The position numbers and the translations under genes were made by a program. Below are positions 36,100-64,000 of a stretch of DNA of 64,000 nucleotides, one piece after another. Position 1 is the first letter of the stretch. Each line of letters begins with the position of its first letter. Source of the stretch: Nymphaea colorata (Eukaryota; Streptophyta; Magnoliopsida; Nymphaeales; Nymphaeaceae); contig NC_045139.1 of NCBI RefSeq assembly GCF_008831285.2, positions 13,312,354 through 13,376,353 of the forward strand. The letters run 5' to 3'. A model generated the notes under the pieces. It was given only the letters and a program-made list of their open reading frames with translations, was not told the DNA's origin and ran no database searches.

Positions 36100-38220
36100 C
36101 AAAAATACGGGTCATTAATATGTTAAAAAATTTTTAATTAAAAGCATGAACACGTTTTTATTATTCCATAAATATTGGAAGCCTCTCAATTCATTTTTGT
36201 TACTTTTATATAATCTCATAGGGGGATGATATGGCAATTTAGAATCTTAAATCATGGTGTTTCAAATTCATGATATTCGCTAAAGATTTATATTTTCTGC
36301 TAGAGATATGAATAAACCGCAACGTGATTTTGTCGTTCTTGCATTTTTAGTTCATTATTACATGTGAAAACGCTCTCCCCTTTCCCTCATCTTCGCTACA
36401 GATTGGAAATTTGAGAGATAATGATAATCCAAATTATACATTTATAAAGTGTGCATTTTGTTAAAATAATGAAAATGCAGAACTCAAGTTTACTTCAATT
36501 CCGTCTATTTAGTAGTGCTATAAATATCAACCACTTATCCTTGAGCTTAGAGGGGGAGATACGATTTTTTTTTTTTTTTTTTGTCGGAGCTGAAGGGCTC
36601 TCAATCATTTGATGTAGACATTGTACATAAGTTTTAAGGGAGGTGGTGGATTTTCTCATGCAGGCAACTCAATGATTTGGCAGTAAGAAAATGTTGTGGA
36701 CCTGGCCCGAACAGGCCAAGATGCCCATGCAGCCAACCTAGTGGAATTTAGTTGGAGCATGAGTGGAAAAAGAAAGCAATGCACTTAGAATATGTTGTGT
36801 TGGAACTTTTTCCACGAGTCTACACCACTCAATGTTTGTCATCTCCAAAATTTCCAATATGCACCAGCCTGTGTCAGCCCCGATAAACAGTTGAGCAAAA
36901 TCTTGCATTGTATACTTTTTATAAATTTTTAATGAATATCGGCTAAGGAATGGGACGTCAGCGGAATCGGACCAATACATGTTATTGTATCTCTTCCAAG
37001 CAAGTGTTTGGTGAGCAAAACATTGTCTTCATATTTACATATGTATATAATTAAAAGCAGCTGCTGTGTTCCACTTAGGTTATTATAATCGACGCAGGTG
37101 TAGAGGGAGGTGTGGTCTCCGTGGGGCTTATGCTCCACGAACCCACTCTTTTAAATGTTATACTAATTTGAAACTTAGGTGAACTTGTTGTCAATTATAT
37201 AGAGGTCAATAGAAAAATTGTTAACCACATATTAAATGTCTTGTTGAAAAAAATTTCTGGTTCCACCCCTCAATCAACGTAACTAACTGTATTGAAATTT
37301 AGAAACACCTATAAAACAATAATCGCAATTGTCATAATGGGTTGTATTTTTCTAGAAAACATGAATTTTATGCTAGAGTCCCTCTCAATTTTGAACATGA
37401 ATTCTGATCTATATAGGTTGTTTGACTAAAGCAAAATAGTATACACATAGGATACAGGGAAGATCAGACATGTATCCTTCATGAAGTCCGGTTACTAAGA
37501 TGGTTAAGTATTTCGAACTGAAATCCAGTGAAGAACCCATGTTGTATCCAAATGCATTTAATAAAACTCTAACAAAGTACCATCCGAAATCCGACTTCGA
37601 TGCTAGACTTGATGCATCTGAATCCCATCCGGCATTTCCGACTTCGATGCTAGACTTGAGGCATCTGAATCCCATCCGGCATTTGTAAAGAAGTTGGCCC
37701 CTTTTGAAAGCCGTCCATGGAACTCAGTTTTGCACGAACTGATTTTGGTGCAAATCTGGACGTCGAATTGAAGTAAATCGAGTTTTGAAATGTCATTCAA
37801 ACATTCCAAACAGACCCATTAAAGCTTGAATCTCAAAGTTGAATTGGATGTAAGTATGCAAAACTTAACCAGACCGCATTACAGGTGATATTCATTGTTA
37901 CTATTGGTTAGATGGTTATGCAATTCAGATTCAAAACTTCACTGAGATCGTTTTTTGGAGTTTCCAACCTGAGTCCGCTGCGCCATAAAACAAAAGGAAG
38001 GACAATTTAACGTGCAAAAAATTTGTAAAGTATATAAACCAAACAAACTTAAAAATAAATATAAATCGATTATTCTCATGAATTTCACCAATTTTACAGT
38101 AGATTTGATGAACAATGGTTGGGAAAAAAAAAACAATTAAACGATTAAGTGAGAGGAAAAAGAAAAGGGAAAAAGCCGACTCCAAACCCATAAAAGGGAC
38201 TTCTCGTTGCGGTTGCCGCT
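36100..38220. other. Intergenic, no gene seen
   Basis: AT-rich, with a T run at 36565-36582 and the 47-base tandem duplication at 37591-37684. The last few hundred bases should hold the promoter of the uL18-like gene. I found no clear TATA box. Confidence 0.5.
37591..37684 (+). repeat. Tandem duplication, 47 bases twice
   Basis: Copies at 37591-37637 and 37638-37684, starting CCGACTTCGATGCTAGACTT, with one mismatch. The period is not a multiple of three. Confidence 0.92.
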
Positions 38221-38336
38221 GATACTTCTCCTTTTTCCTGCATCTCCCTCCGCTTCTCTCTTTCCTTCTGTGATTTTCAAGCCTTCATTGAGCGGTGAAC
38301 GGAGTCGCTCACCTCACGTATTCTTGTCAGTGACCG

Positions 38337-38396
38337 ATGGAATCCGTTATAATCTTTGACGACGCCTTTCGGAAACCCCACGTCTCTTTCCCCTGA
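38337..38396 (+). promoter_or_regulatory. Upstream ORF 1 in the uL18-like leader
   Basis: ATG at 38337 to TGA at 38394-38396, 19 residues (MESVIIFDDAFRKPHVSFP). It lies in the presumed 5' leader before the leader intron donor at 38533 and could lower translation of the main ORF if transcription starts upstream of it. The transcription start is not known. Confidence 0.4.
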
Positions 38397-38411
38397 TTCT
38401 TCTCCGAACCC

Positions 38412-38519
38412 ATGCTCCAGGCAGAAGGTGGTTTATGCTGCTGCAAGGGCAGTTGCCGTGGTGCTGCTATACCCATTATCAACTTTCGGTGGAAACTTCG
38501 ACAAGCAATAATCTCCTAG
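38412..38519 (+). promoter_or_regulatory. Upstream ORF 2 in the uL18-like leader
   Basis: ATG at 38412 to TAG at 38517-38519, 35 residues with a Cys-rich middle (GGLCCCKGSC). It closes 13 bases before the leader intron donor. Same caveat as for the first upstream ORF. Confidence 0.4.
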
Positions 38520-38827
38520 AAGTTCATCGTTGGTAAGTCCGACCCGTCATATCTCTTCTCCTAATTGATCGGTTCTGCTACCGTTGTTCTTCAGTCTGGT
38601 GATTCCAAATTTCCAATCATCCCCTCTTGTGATATTTTTGCTATTGATAGGGCAATTATATCTTACATTTGGTAGTCGTAAAGACGGCTGCCGACCGTGT
38701 TGTTTGTTATGCATATATGGTCTTATCGTATCGCGGAACTCTTTAGCTCACATACTTTTCACAAGAGGCTTCTGCTCTCTTATATTGTAATTGACATTGA
38801 TCTGGTGTTCCAGGCATATAGACTATA

Positions 38828-41497
38828 ATGATTAGAAATGCTGTCAGAAGCATATGGAGTGGTGGGCATCTTTCCTCCAGAGAAGGAGTAATCTATTCTT
38901 TGTCTTATGCCAGAAGAGGCTTCCATGAAGGGCAGGTATCAGTTCTATCTCCAAATTCAAATTTCCTTGCTTGGGTGCAATACACTTCGTTGATTGGTAA
39001 ATGGACTATCCAATTTATTCTTTCCTCTCTCTTCTCCCATCTACTATTTACTGAGAAGAGTTTGGAAAGACAGATTCCCGCGAGTTCTTTTAATTTCACT
39101 GAATCGATGAAATCTTTCTCTCTTACATAGTTTTCCATTAAGAAACAGTTCTCAGAGTGCCGGCTGGCTGCTTAAGCACCCTTTTTGGATCATGTTATAA
39201 AGAGAAACTCCTAGGATTTCCGAGAACAAAACGTTCTTAGCTCATGATATTTTGGCCACTAGAGTTCTGGAACGTGATACAGGTGGGACCTACTCACTGC
39301 AATCCAGGCAATCGTTGTTACTTGTTATGAAAAACTCGAAATAAGTTGATGCATAACATTGTTATAAAGGATAAGGGATTCTCTAACACATGCTTAAGAT
39401 AAGTTCTATAGTGTACATTATTATGAGCAACTGTGCAAACGTCAATTTGTCAATCAAATGAAACTATGGAGCAAATAAATAACATAGAAAAATAGTGCAA
39501 GTGAATGGAAATAATGCTTGATAAACCCTATGTTGATTGTTAAACAGTATTCTTGCAAACTTCTGTTTTGGGAAAAAAAAACTGCAATACTCTGAACCGT
39601 TAGTGTTTGTCATAACAGATAGATGTGATTCCAGATGAGAAACTAGAATGGTCTTCAAATGTTTTAACAAATTATTATGCAGAAACTGGAAACCTCTCTG
39701 CTGAAGGATTACTTTGCGTAGCAGAAGTATCTGAAGCACTCAAGTTGTGTACTTCTAATTAGGTCAATAACAAGAAAACCTTATGCAAAAATTTTGGCTA
39801 GGTCTAATTGTGATTATGGAAGAAGGCATCTGGAGATCTCTTAGACTAAATACTAGATTAAAAATGCAGCAGAAAAATAATTAAGGATGAAGTTTGGAAT
39901 GATACGGAATTTGAGGGTGGGAACTATGAAGAAGTCTAACGAGAAAGTAATAAAGGTTCTTAGTGAAACCTCCATTGCCAGATTGCTTAGAGGTATAGCA
40001 AAGTCATAACTGTTTTAGCTTGTGAATTATACTTGTCCCAATTGATATTTTATTGTTTATGGCTTAGAGAAGAATGTTTTGAACCATTAGGATTTCTGTT
40101 TGATGTTTTGGTGGTTTAATTTGAAAACTTGAACACTTTCCGTCCTAGAATAACAGTTTTATTTATGGTATTATGCATAAACTCGGAGAAAATGCCTTAA
40201 GGCTCCATTTGTTTCCGGATAGATGGGAAGGCACTAAACTTCTTCAAAGTGAAGATTGAGTTCAAATACTTTCAGTGTGGGGGAAAGGGAGGATAACATA
40301 TTTACTTAAAACTAATTGCAAAATTGACGTGGGACAGTAAATGTTTTAGCATGTCTTTGTGCCTGACCATTTTCCGTATATCATTTTTTTCTGTTTGTTT
40401 CGTGGCATGTCCCTGCCGGTGCAGTGTTTTTTTTTGCAGAGTGCCTCCTCAAAGCAAAAGTGAATCTGAGAGAAAAATTAGAAAGGGAACCTCTCAGGCA
40501 TTCAGTTACCTTTTTAAGACTAAATGTTTCCTGCCCCTTAAGCAATGGAACAGCATTAAAATATGTTTGAAAATGTTTTTTTGGCATAGACTTATTTATT
40601 GATCTTGGAGAATATCTATTTTTATGGGCTCATGTGTCAGTTGCTGCTTTCTTTTTTCTATGAGACTGCTGAGGAGGCTGTATTTGCAGTTCGTGGTTTG
40701 CTTTTAACTGCACGTTCAACCAGGTCTATTTTCCAATACAGTTAATAAACCCTATCCGCAACTCGATATACAAATTGTTTTAGGCAATCACATGTATTAG
40801 CACAACACAGCACTTTTTTGTTGAGTATTTAGCTTTGAACCATTCGGATTCTTCACAGTTATATGGTTTTATGATATATATTTCTTCATTTCAGTTATGG
40901 CATTTGGTTTCTGATCAAACATCTGTCTGAATATATTTGTGCAATGTGATCTGGTTTTGGTTGTGCGATAGTACTCCCCTTTCAGATTTAAGACATTGTC
41001 ATAACTATCGTTTTATATGAGTGAAGTTTTGCTTCTGGTATTAATCAGAATTTTTTTGGGGAAAACCTTTGGAGTTCAGAAAACTTAAAAAACGTACAAT
41101 GTAATTAAAAAAGAAAATGAGTTTCTTCTAATTTTCTTGTTATGTTTAATGAGAGCTCAAACAAATTAAAGATATAATTTTTTTTCCTGAAAACATGGGG
41201 AAGAACACAGTAACATTACACTTTTTTCATTTTGACATTTCTAATTTCTTTGCAAAATAGCTGTGAATTTTTTCCCATTTCCCATTTTCCTTTGTTTTCC
41301 CTTTCTTTTCATGCTCTTGAGAAAATCGCCTATATTGTGTTGCCTAAACTTTGATATCTACCCACATATTTTAATCTAACCTTTTGCTGCCTATCTTATC
41401 AACATAAGTTGTGTTTTGAATCTCAAGTCATTGCTCTGGTTCTCATTCCTGCCCTAGGGCTCCACCTGAGTCATCATAATCTTATTGTTAAAAAGTA

Positions 41498-41591
<94 letters not shown>

Positions 41592-42643
41592 AATGTGTTA
41601 TGGTTTTATAGCTTCAGTATGCCATGCAGCCAAGGCTGCATATAAGTTCTGCTGCAGTAAAGCAAACTCTTCAGCGTATAAACCTGTGGTTTGGTTACCC
41701 ATATTTTGTTAAACAATTTTTATGTTTTGTGGTTCATCAGCCCAATTTGAGGAAGCCAATGGTAACTTGAAATCTTACACGATGTTTAATCCTGTAAATA
41801 TTATGGAGCAATTGTATGCAACAAAGGGAGCATACAAAAACATGTAGATTTCCTTAAAGAAGTCTGATATGTTCTGTTTGTGCATTGTGGATTATCAGCT
41901 TGAGGATGACTTCCTACAAAGATGATATACAGTAACCGGTTTGGATGCTAGATAATTTAATATTTAAGGTTACCAAGAGCTTTTAGATTGTCAACCTTAT
42001 CTGCCTATTGCATCTAGTTTTCAACATTTCACATTTGAAACCATGAGGGGGGATACTGTTCTCTTCAGCTTGTATGTCCTAGAAAAGTCATTCAGCAGGC
42101 ATGGTAATGATGGTAAAGTTGTGAAGTGAATGGCATTTTGCATTCTAATGTTGTTATGGTAAGTATAGCGAGTCTCGCTGTGGTTTGCAGGTTCTTCTTT
42201 CGCCAAGGAGCTTCTTTGGAGTAGAGGATTTTGTAGACGATGATAATGGGCGGCCTTACACTTACAAGAAGGAGAAGAAATCAAAGAACCCCCACAAGCA
42301 TGTCTCGTTCAAGCAGCGTACGATAGCATATATGGAACCCTTCACACTTGACGTGTTCATATCCAAGCGCTTTGTTTCTGCATCGCTTACCCATAGGGTG
42401 ACCAGCAAACAAGTTGCGGTTGCTGGTACAAACTCGAAAGACATCAAGGCAATTCTCAAGTCCCGATGTGATATACCCGCTTGCATGGCAGTGGGTCGAA
42501 TCTTGGCTGATAGAGCAAGGGAGGCTGACGTCTATACCGCTTCATACACACCTAGGGACCGCGACAAGTTTGAAGGTAAGATACGAGCTGTTGTCCAGTC
42601 CCTCATCGACAGTGGAATTGATGTCAAGGTTTATCCCAACTAA
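38828..42643 (+). CDS. Ribosomal protein uL18 (L18p/L5e) family, probably mitochondrial
   Basis: Two coding exons, 38828-38935 and 42191-42643, encode 186 residues, joined in phase 0 by GT-AG across a 3.26 kb intron. A leader intron (38533-38813) ends just before the ATG. An in-frame TAG at 38819-38821 fixes this ATG as the first possible start. Residues 1-35 (MIRNAVRSIWSGG...YARRGF) are Arg-rich and lack acidic residues except one, as in a mitochondrial presequence. An acidic-then-basic linker (FVDDD, KKEKKSK) follows. The uL18 fold runs from about 85, with FTLDVFISKRFVSASLTHR, KDIKAILKSRCDIPACMAVGRILADRA, and the end GKIRAVVQSLIDSGIDVKVYPN. uL18 binds 5S rRNA in the large subunit. Plant nuclear genomes hold several such genes, some without proven ribosomal roles, so the organelle and function are inferred. 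Confidence 0.88.
41503..41591 (+). repeat. Compound (AT)n-(AG)n microsatellite
   Basis: About 32 AT units then about 12 AG units, in the long intron of the uL18-like gene, roughly 600 bases before its acceptor. Confidence 0.95.
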
Positions 42644-45600
42644 TTTGAGAATTGTCTAGCAGTTTAGTGCTCCTCATGCATTCTGAATGTCGTTTTTTGG
42701 AAATGGTGGCTTGTGTTCATATATCGATTGGGACTGAAAGTAGGAAACGTGTTTTCATTATCCGAAGAGGAAAAGGTCAAACAGGCCACTGTTTATTGGT
42801 GCACAAGGAAGAAGCTCTATAGTTATTGGACTAACTTGTTACTTTTCTTTCATTAATATGGCTGTTTCATGCGTCTTTTCGACATTGTAGAGGAAAAGTT
42901 GTGCTTTTAAGTTTTGGAGGCCGATGCCGCTGTGGGCCTCTTTGAAGCATGAGCGTCCCATAAGAAATGGCTTATCATGTCGACGATTTCGCGTGCACAC
43001 GCCAACCCCTGATTGGTGCCTTTCGTGTGCATGGTACATGCTTTCGATCAGCGTCTACCCTGGTCAAGATGTAAGTATATATTCAAACTAGGATCTGCTT
43101 GATTGGTACTTTGGATTGGATTTACATGGAACAAAAGGTTGCTTATAGAGGGTAATCAATTTCTAAGTAACTTCCATGCTTTTTGGACCGTTTTACGTGT
43201 TAAGATTTCTGAACCTTTGTTCAACAGTTCAGCATTGCTGCTTATGGTTTAGATGCAGATTAAGCCTGTCTGATGGGATATGATTCTCGGCTTGGAGTTG
43301 GTTCTTTGCTGATCCAACTTGCCTCAATCATCCTTGTTGGCGATCCTATTAGGAACGAGGTCCTCTCTCTCTTGCAACGCCAATAGAAGAAAACGAAAGA
43401 GAGAAAGAGAAGAAGGCACAAGGACTTTATGTGGTTTAACTGATCTTTTCATTGTCACAAAGAGCCAAAAAATACAAGAAACTTGTATATTAGGGCAAAA
43501 TTACATGAATGGTCTTACAAGAAATTCACCTATTCAACGTAGTTCGGGCTCCACACTCCGTCAAATCCCTCTATCCAACTGTTTGAAACCTGCACCTTGA
43601 CGTACTCTTGTGCACGTTAAACAACAACATGGTGAGCATTAGAATAGAGACAAAACCATGTCTGCTTCCGGACGCCGTTTTCTATCAAAGGTTCTAGCCT
43701 AAATCCAAAGCCTATTTTATCTGTTGAAGCCTTGAAAATTTATCAATGGCTTATTTTATGAGGTCTCAGATAATCTAATGATTCGCAACCATGAGATCTC
43801 CGTTACCATTGTGAAAAAGCCACTAAGGGTTGGTACAATAATTCAACAAAACTTGAAGGTAAGGAGTACCAACACTCTGATGTCATCTGACCAAAAGCTT
43901 TAGTTTTCTGGGTCACAAGAGAAACCACTGAAGCATCTGAAATGTGTCCGGATTTGTCAGAACAGAATGTGCATGTGTACCATGTCTTCCTATAGTTGTC
44001 TTCCAGCCGCTCGACGGAAACCTTCTAATCTGGCATATATGATGTGAGAATCAGGTGTTGAGGAGAAATGCTTGGATGTGTAAAATGGCCGCAAAAGCAT
44101 GTTTTAATTTTTTTTTTTTTCTAATGCATTGTGGTTTTCTTTTTCCTCTTTCAACGTGCTAAGTTAAGAACTTAAAACAGATTCTTACCAGTTCATGTCA
44201 AAGAGATATAATGATAATGTCTTTTCCTTCTACCGGGTAAATAGTACTCTGCCGTTTTCAGATGTTGTAGTTGGTGCTAGAAAAGATTCTCCTACTTGGC
44301 CAACTTAACTAGCACACTGCTAAAGGGCCTGGATGTCATTTTTCCTACCAGCTTCTACACTGTTGTATCAGCCTTCTTGGCTACCAATACGAATGACTTA
44401 AGAAGTTATTCTTTGTACTCGTGTTATTTAGAGTAGTGGTATCGAGTGCCCAGTTCGTTGATACATAAGAAGAAAAAGTTAACTCGGGGATCTTCTGGTT
44501 TTGTTTTTCCAACAAAACGACGTGCCATGTTGGTCACAACAAGCCAGAACCTGGTTAGGTGCACAGAGATCTCTTAGCGTGGCTGGGGGTCAGGTCGAAT
44601 GTGAAATTTCGAAAGAGGAAGAACGATCCTTTATGAAAAAGAATAGTCAAATTAGTGTTTAGTTTGTCTTAATATTAAACGAGTTTTGATTGGTGTCAAA
44701 TATTTTAATTAAATCGTTGCAAAATGGTCGTGATTTGTGTCCAGTTCATTCACGTTATTTAATTGGAATAATTATATGGAAGTGACTTGAATAATTTTTT
44801 TTGGTTACGAGATTTTCCTGAAAACCAATGGGATTGAACCTGATTGAATGAATTGTCCCATATTATTATCCTTTAGATTCCACATTGGAACCACTTACTA
44901 AATTTCATATATCTAAGCCAATTAAAATGGTTCCCAACTCCATCTTTGAGCCCATTGTATGAAGGGAAAGCGGTATATCATACATGATGTTCGATAGTTG
45001 CTGACAGCTTGAAACTTAAAAATTCGTCGTGGAAAGTTTTATAAATCGTCATTAAAGCTTCCACAAACCATTGTTGCGTCGTACATACCGACTAATACTA
45101 ATACCAATGTAGTGACTGTTTTTAACTATAAGTTTTTTAGAATTTAACTATCCAGTAACATCCGACACACACGACAACATTGAACTCGATTTATTCCAAC
45201 ATGTGTAAACAATAAATGACAGATGCATTCCGATCATAATTGTTGAGACATCATTTGCTTTGAGTTACATTACTTGAATTTACGTTCGTCGATCAAAATA
45301 GTTTCTGATTCAACAATATATATATATATATATATTGTGTGTGACGCGAGAACGACAATACCATAAGTACTTGTCAAATATCATAACCTGGTCGTGTTAA
45401 GTCCATGTTTGCAACAGGCCGTTGACCGTAGTCAAAGTAACGAAAACGATAACAACCTGTCTTGATAACACAGGATTCTGGGGCGACTTTGTAACCGATC
45501 ACGGTCCAGCAATATACAGTTGAGAGCCTCCCCAGGAACCGCACACGACAAAAATTTCCTAGCGAGGGGATTTGAGTCAAAGTTGCCCTTCGTACACATA

Positions 45601-47057
45601 CGTAAGAGAATTTTTGATTGTGCCGACTAGAAACTTGATGTCCATGGTGCTCGGCTTTCCCAATAATTTGAATGCTTTTTTTTTTGCATAAATTCCACAA
45701 TATGAGTAGATTTTTCACGACTAATATTACAACGAGTGAAAAATGTCATAACGAAAAATATGTCTCGATGGCATTCTATAAAAGGGTTTAAAAATCAGTG
45801 GTATTTGGTTTTATCTAGGAGCCGAGCCTAGTATTTCTAAAACCTCGTTCAAAAATTCAGCCACGTAAATGGATATAAAATGTAAAAAAAATGCGAGAAA
45901 AAGATATACGTTTTATTTATTTGCTGCCTTAACACACACATATATATAGTTAAATTAAGTATACAGCAGGATGTTGGGCAAGAAAATGTATTTATATAGT
46001 TCAACAATTATATAAACAAATTGGATGTAAAAGTTATATATAAAAGTTTTATATAGTTCAACAATTACGTATGGTCCAGTACACCATATGTAAAATGATC
46101 TATTCAAGGTGATGGATGACATCTTATACATAACTTTGAGAAAGTACCTTATAAATTCGAGTTGGCGGGGGGACTTGTAAACCAATACACGTAGCTCTTG
46201 TGTTTATTTCGTCTACACGTAACAAAAATCATGATTCATATGTGTTGGTATACAAACATGGAAGAGACTTTAAATTCGCCGTTAAAAGAATACGTGTTTT
46301 CAGCGCGGGATATGTAAAGCGCCAAGTAGCAAACAACAGTGCTGAGGAAGAGCAGCGGACGTCATGATAAATAATAGGCAGGGCGAGACCCGAAGGGGCG
46401 GCGCGAGAGCGGACGGTCCCTTCACCTTCCCCCGTAATTACCCACAGACCCGCCCTTCTTGCTTGTTTTTATTTTAGGCATCAAAGTTTGCTTATTTGCG
46501 CGCCGCTGCTCCCATCCCATCGCCTATTCTAATTAATGCATTGTTTGTCGAATATCGAAAAAGAAATCAATAGTCAGCACCCACATGTCAATCCGAATCA
46601 TATGATATCATCCATTTGATGGAATTTGATTCAATAAAGGACTTAGATTTCCTCATCCAAATATGAGTAACTGGAGTTCAACCTCAAACTGGATTGCATG
46701 ACATATTCGGATCTTCAAATAAATGGATATTTTTTTCCAGAACCGATTCATGGTCGTGTCATCAATCGTGTCACGGTGACGCAAGTTCCAGAAAACATGC
46801 CTGCCTGGGCTGGGCTCTCTCAAAATCTTGCGAAACCATATAATAAAAGCCCAGTTTCTCTCTCTCTCTCTATCTCCGCTCTGTTTCTCTCTCTTCTTCT
46901 TTTTTTTTTTTTTTCCCCTAAACCAAATTTCGAGGGTCCTCCCGTCTCCCGGTGGTCTCCATTCTGTGAGAGAGAGGGAGCGAGAGAGAGGAAGAGTCCT
47001 CTTGCCGTCGATCGATTTCCCTCCTGGAATTCGGATCGTAAGAATCTCAGAGTCTCC
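42644..47057. other. Intergenic region between the uL18-like and UBP12-like genes
   Basis: It begins with the 3' untranslated region of the uL18-like gene. A (TA)n run lies at 45317-45337, and an 18-base segment TATATAGTTCAACAATTA occurs twice near 45993 and 46052. I recognise no gene. The last 200 bases (46855-47057) are the CT-rich leader of the UBP12-like gene, with CT tracts and a T run. Upstream (46300-46520) the sequence is GC-richer, as expected for a promoter, but no TATA box was clear. Confidence 0.5.
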
Positions 47058-63812
<16,755 letters not shown>

Positions 63813-64000
63813 AAAGCAGTAATTTATCCTGGCTTCACTGAAAGTGATGATGAGCTATTGCAACTGGTGGCAATTCGGATACAGAGATGAAGAAAGCAGC
63901 AGCCCTGGAGATGTGGATGAGTTCCCTGATTTGAGTGTAGTCTTTCTTCAGTAGTTGCTAAAATGTATTCTTTCTAATGTGGGTGGAGAGAGGACCTCTG
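63813..64000 (+). other. 3' untranslated region of the UBP12-like gene
   Basis: Sequence after the TAG at 63810-63812, running off the window. No AATAAA seen before the edge. Confidence 0.7.

Noticed and set aside
42021-42486. Minus-strand open frames over the uL18 second exon
   Set aside because: The plus strand carries the conserved uL18 protein; these are shadows.
44430-44455. LTR retrotransposon primer binding site resembling TGGTATCAGAGCC
   Set aside because: The match GTGGTATCGAGTGCC is imperfect, and no LTR, polypurine tract or gag/pol frame is nearby.
45374-45718. 114-codon minus-strand open frame
   Set aside because: No recognisable domain, no splice context, and AT-rich surroundings.

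Overview
The window is nuclear DNA of a flowering plant. All four genes I can assign are spliced, with consensus plant splice sites. They encode plant protein families, and the introns and intergenic stretches are AT-rich, full of microsatellites and carry small DNA transposons. I cannot name the species from the sequence.

Layout: (1) 778-5046, minus strand: a six-exon SPX-RING E3 ubiquitin ligase of the BAH1-like type. (2) 10075-19497, minus strand: a ten-exon M28 carboxypeptidase of the AMP1 / glutamate carboxypeptidase II family. Its 5.5 kb first intron holds a decayed hAT transposase and a MITE. (3) About 19.8-38.2 kb: gene-poor DNA with tandem duplications, homopolymers, a Tourist-like MITE, a LINE-type zinc-knuckle remnant, a few unrecognised open frames and one possible minus-strand promoter with short exons near 35.5-36.1 kb. 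(4) About 38.2-42.7 kb, plus strand: an organellar-type uL18 (L18p/L5e) ribosomal protein gene with a leader intron and two upstream ORFs. (5) 42.6-47.0 kb: intergenic. (6) 47058-63812, plus strand: a complete 32-exon UBP12/UBP13 (USP7-type) deubiquitinase of 1116 residues. It carries two well-delimited MITEs in introns, one GC-AG intron and one tandem (NAGNAG) acceptor.

I derived the exon models by hand, joining frames at GT-AG (once GC-AG) sites. Each joined reading frame is open from ATG to stop (328, 713, 187 and 1117 codons including stop), and family catalytic residues fall at the expected spacing.

The genes do not form a functional cluster. Two of them act in the ubiquitin system (a phosphate-signalling-type SPX-RING E3 and a deubiquitinase), but adjacency in a plant genome is not evidence of joint action. 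I found no CRISPR array, rRNA, confidently identified tRNA, or previously undescribed multi-gene system. The interesting signals are splice-site oddities in conserved genes and the transposon record.
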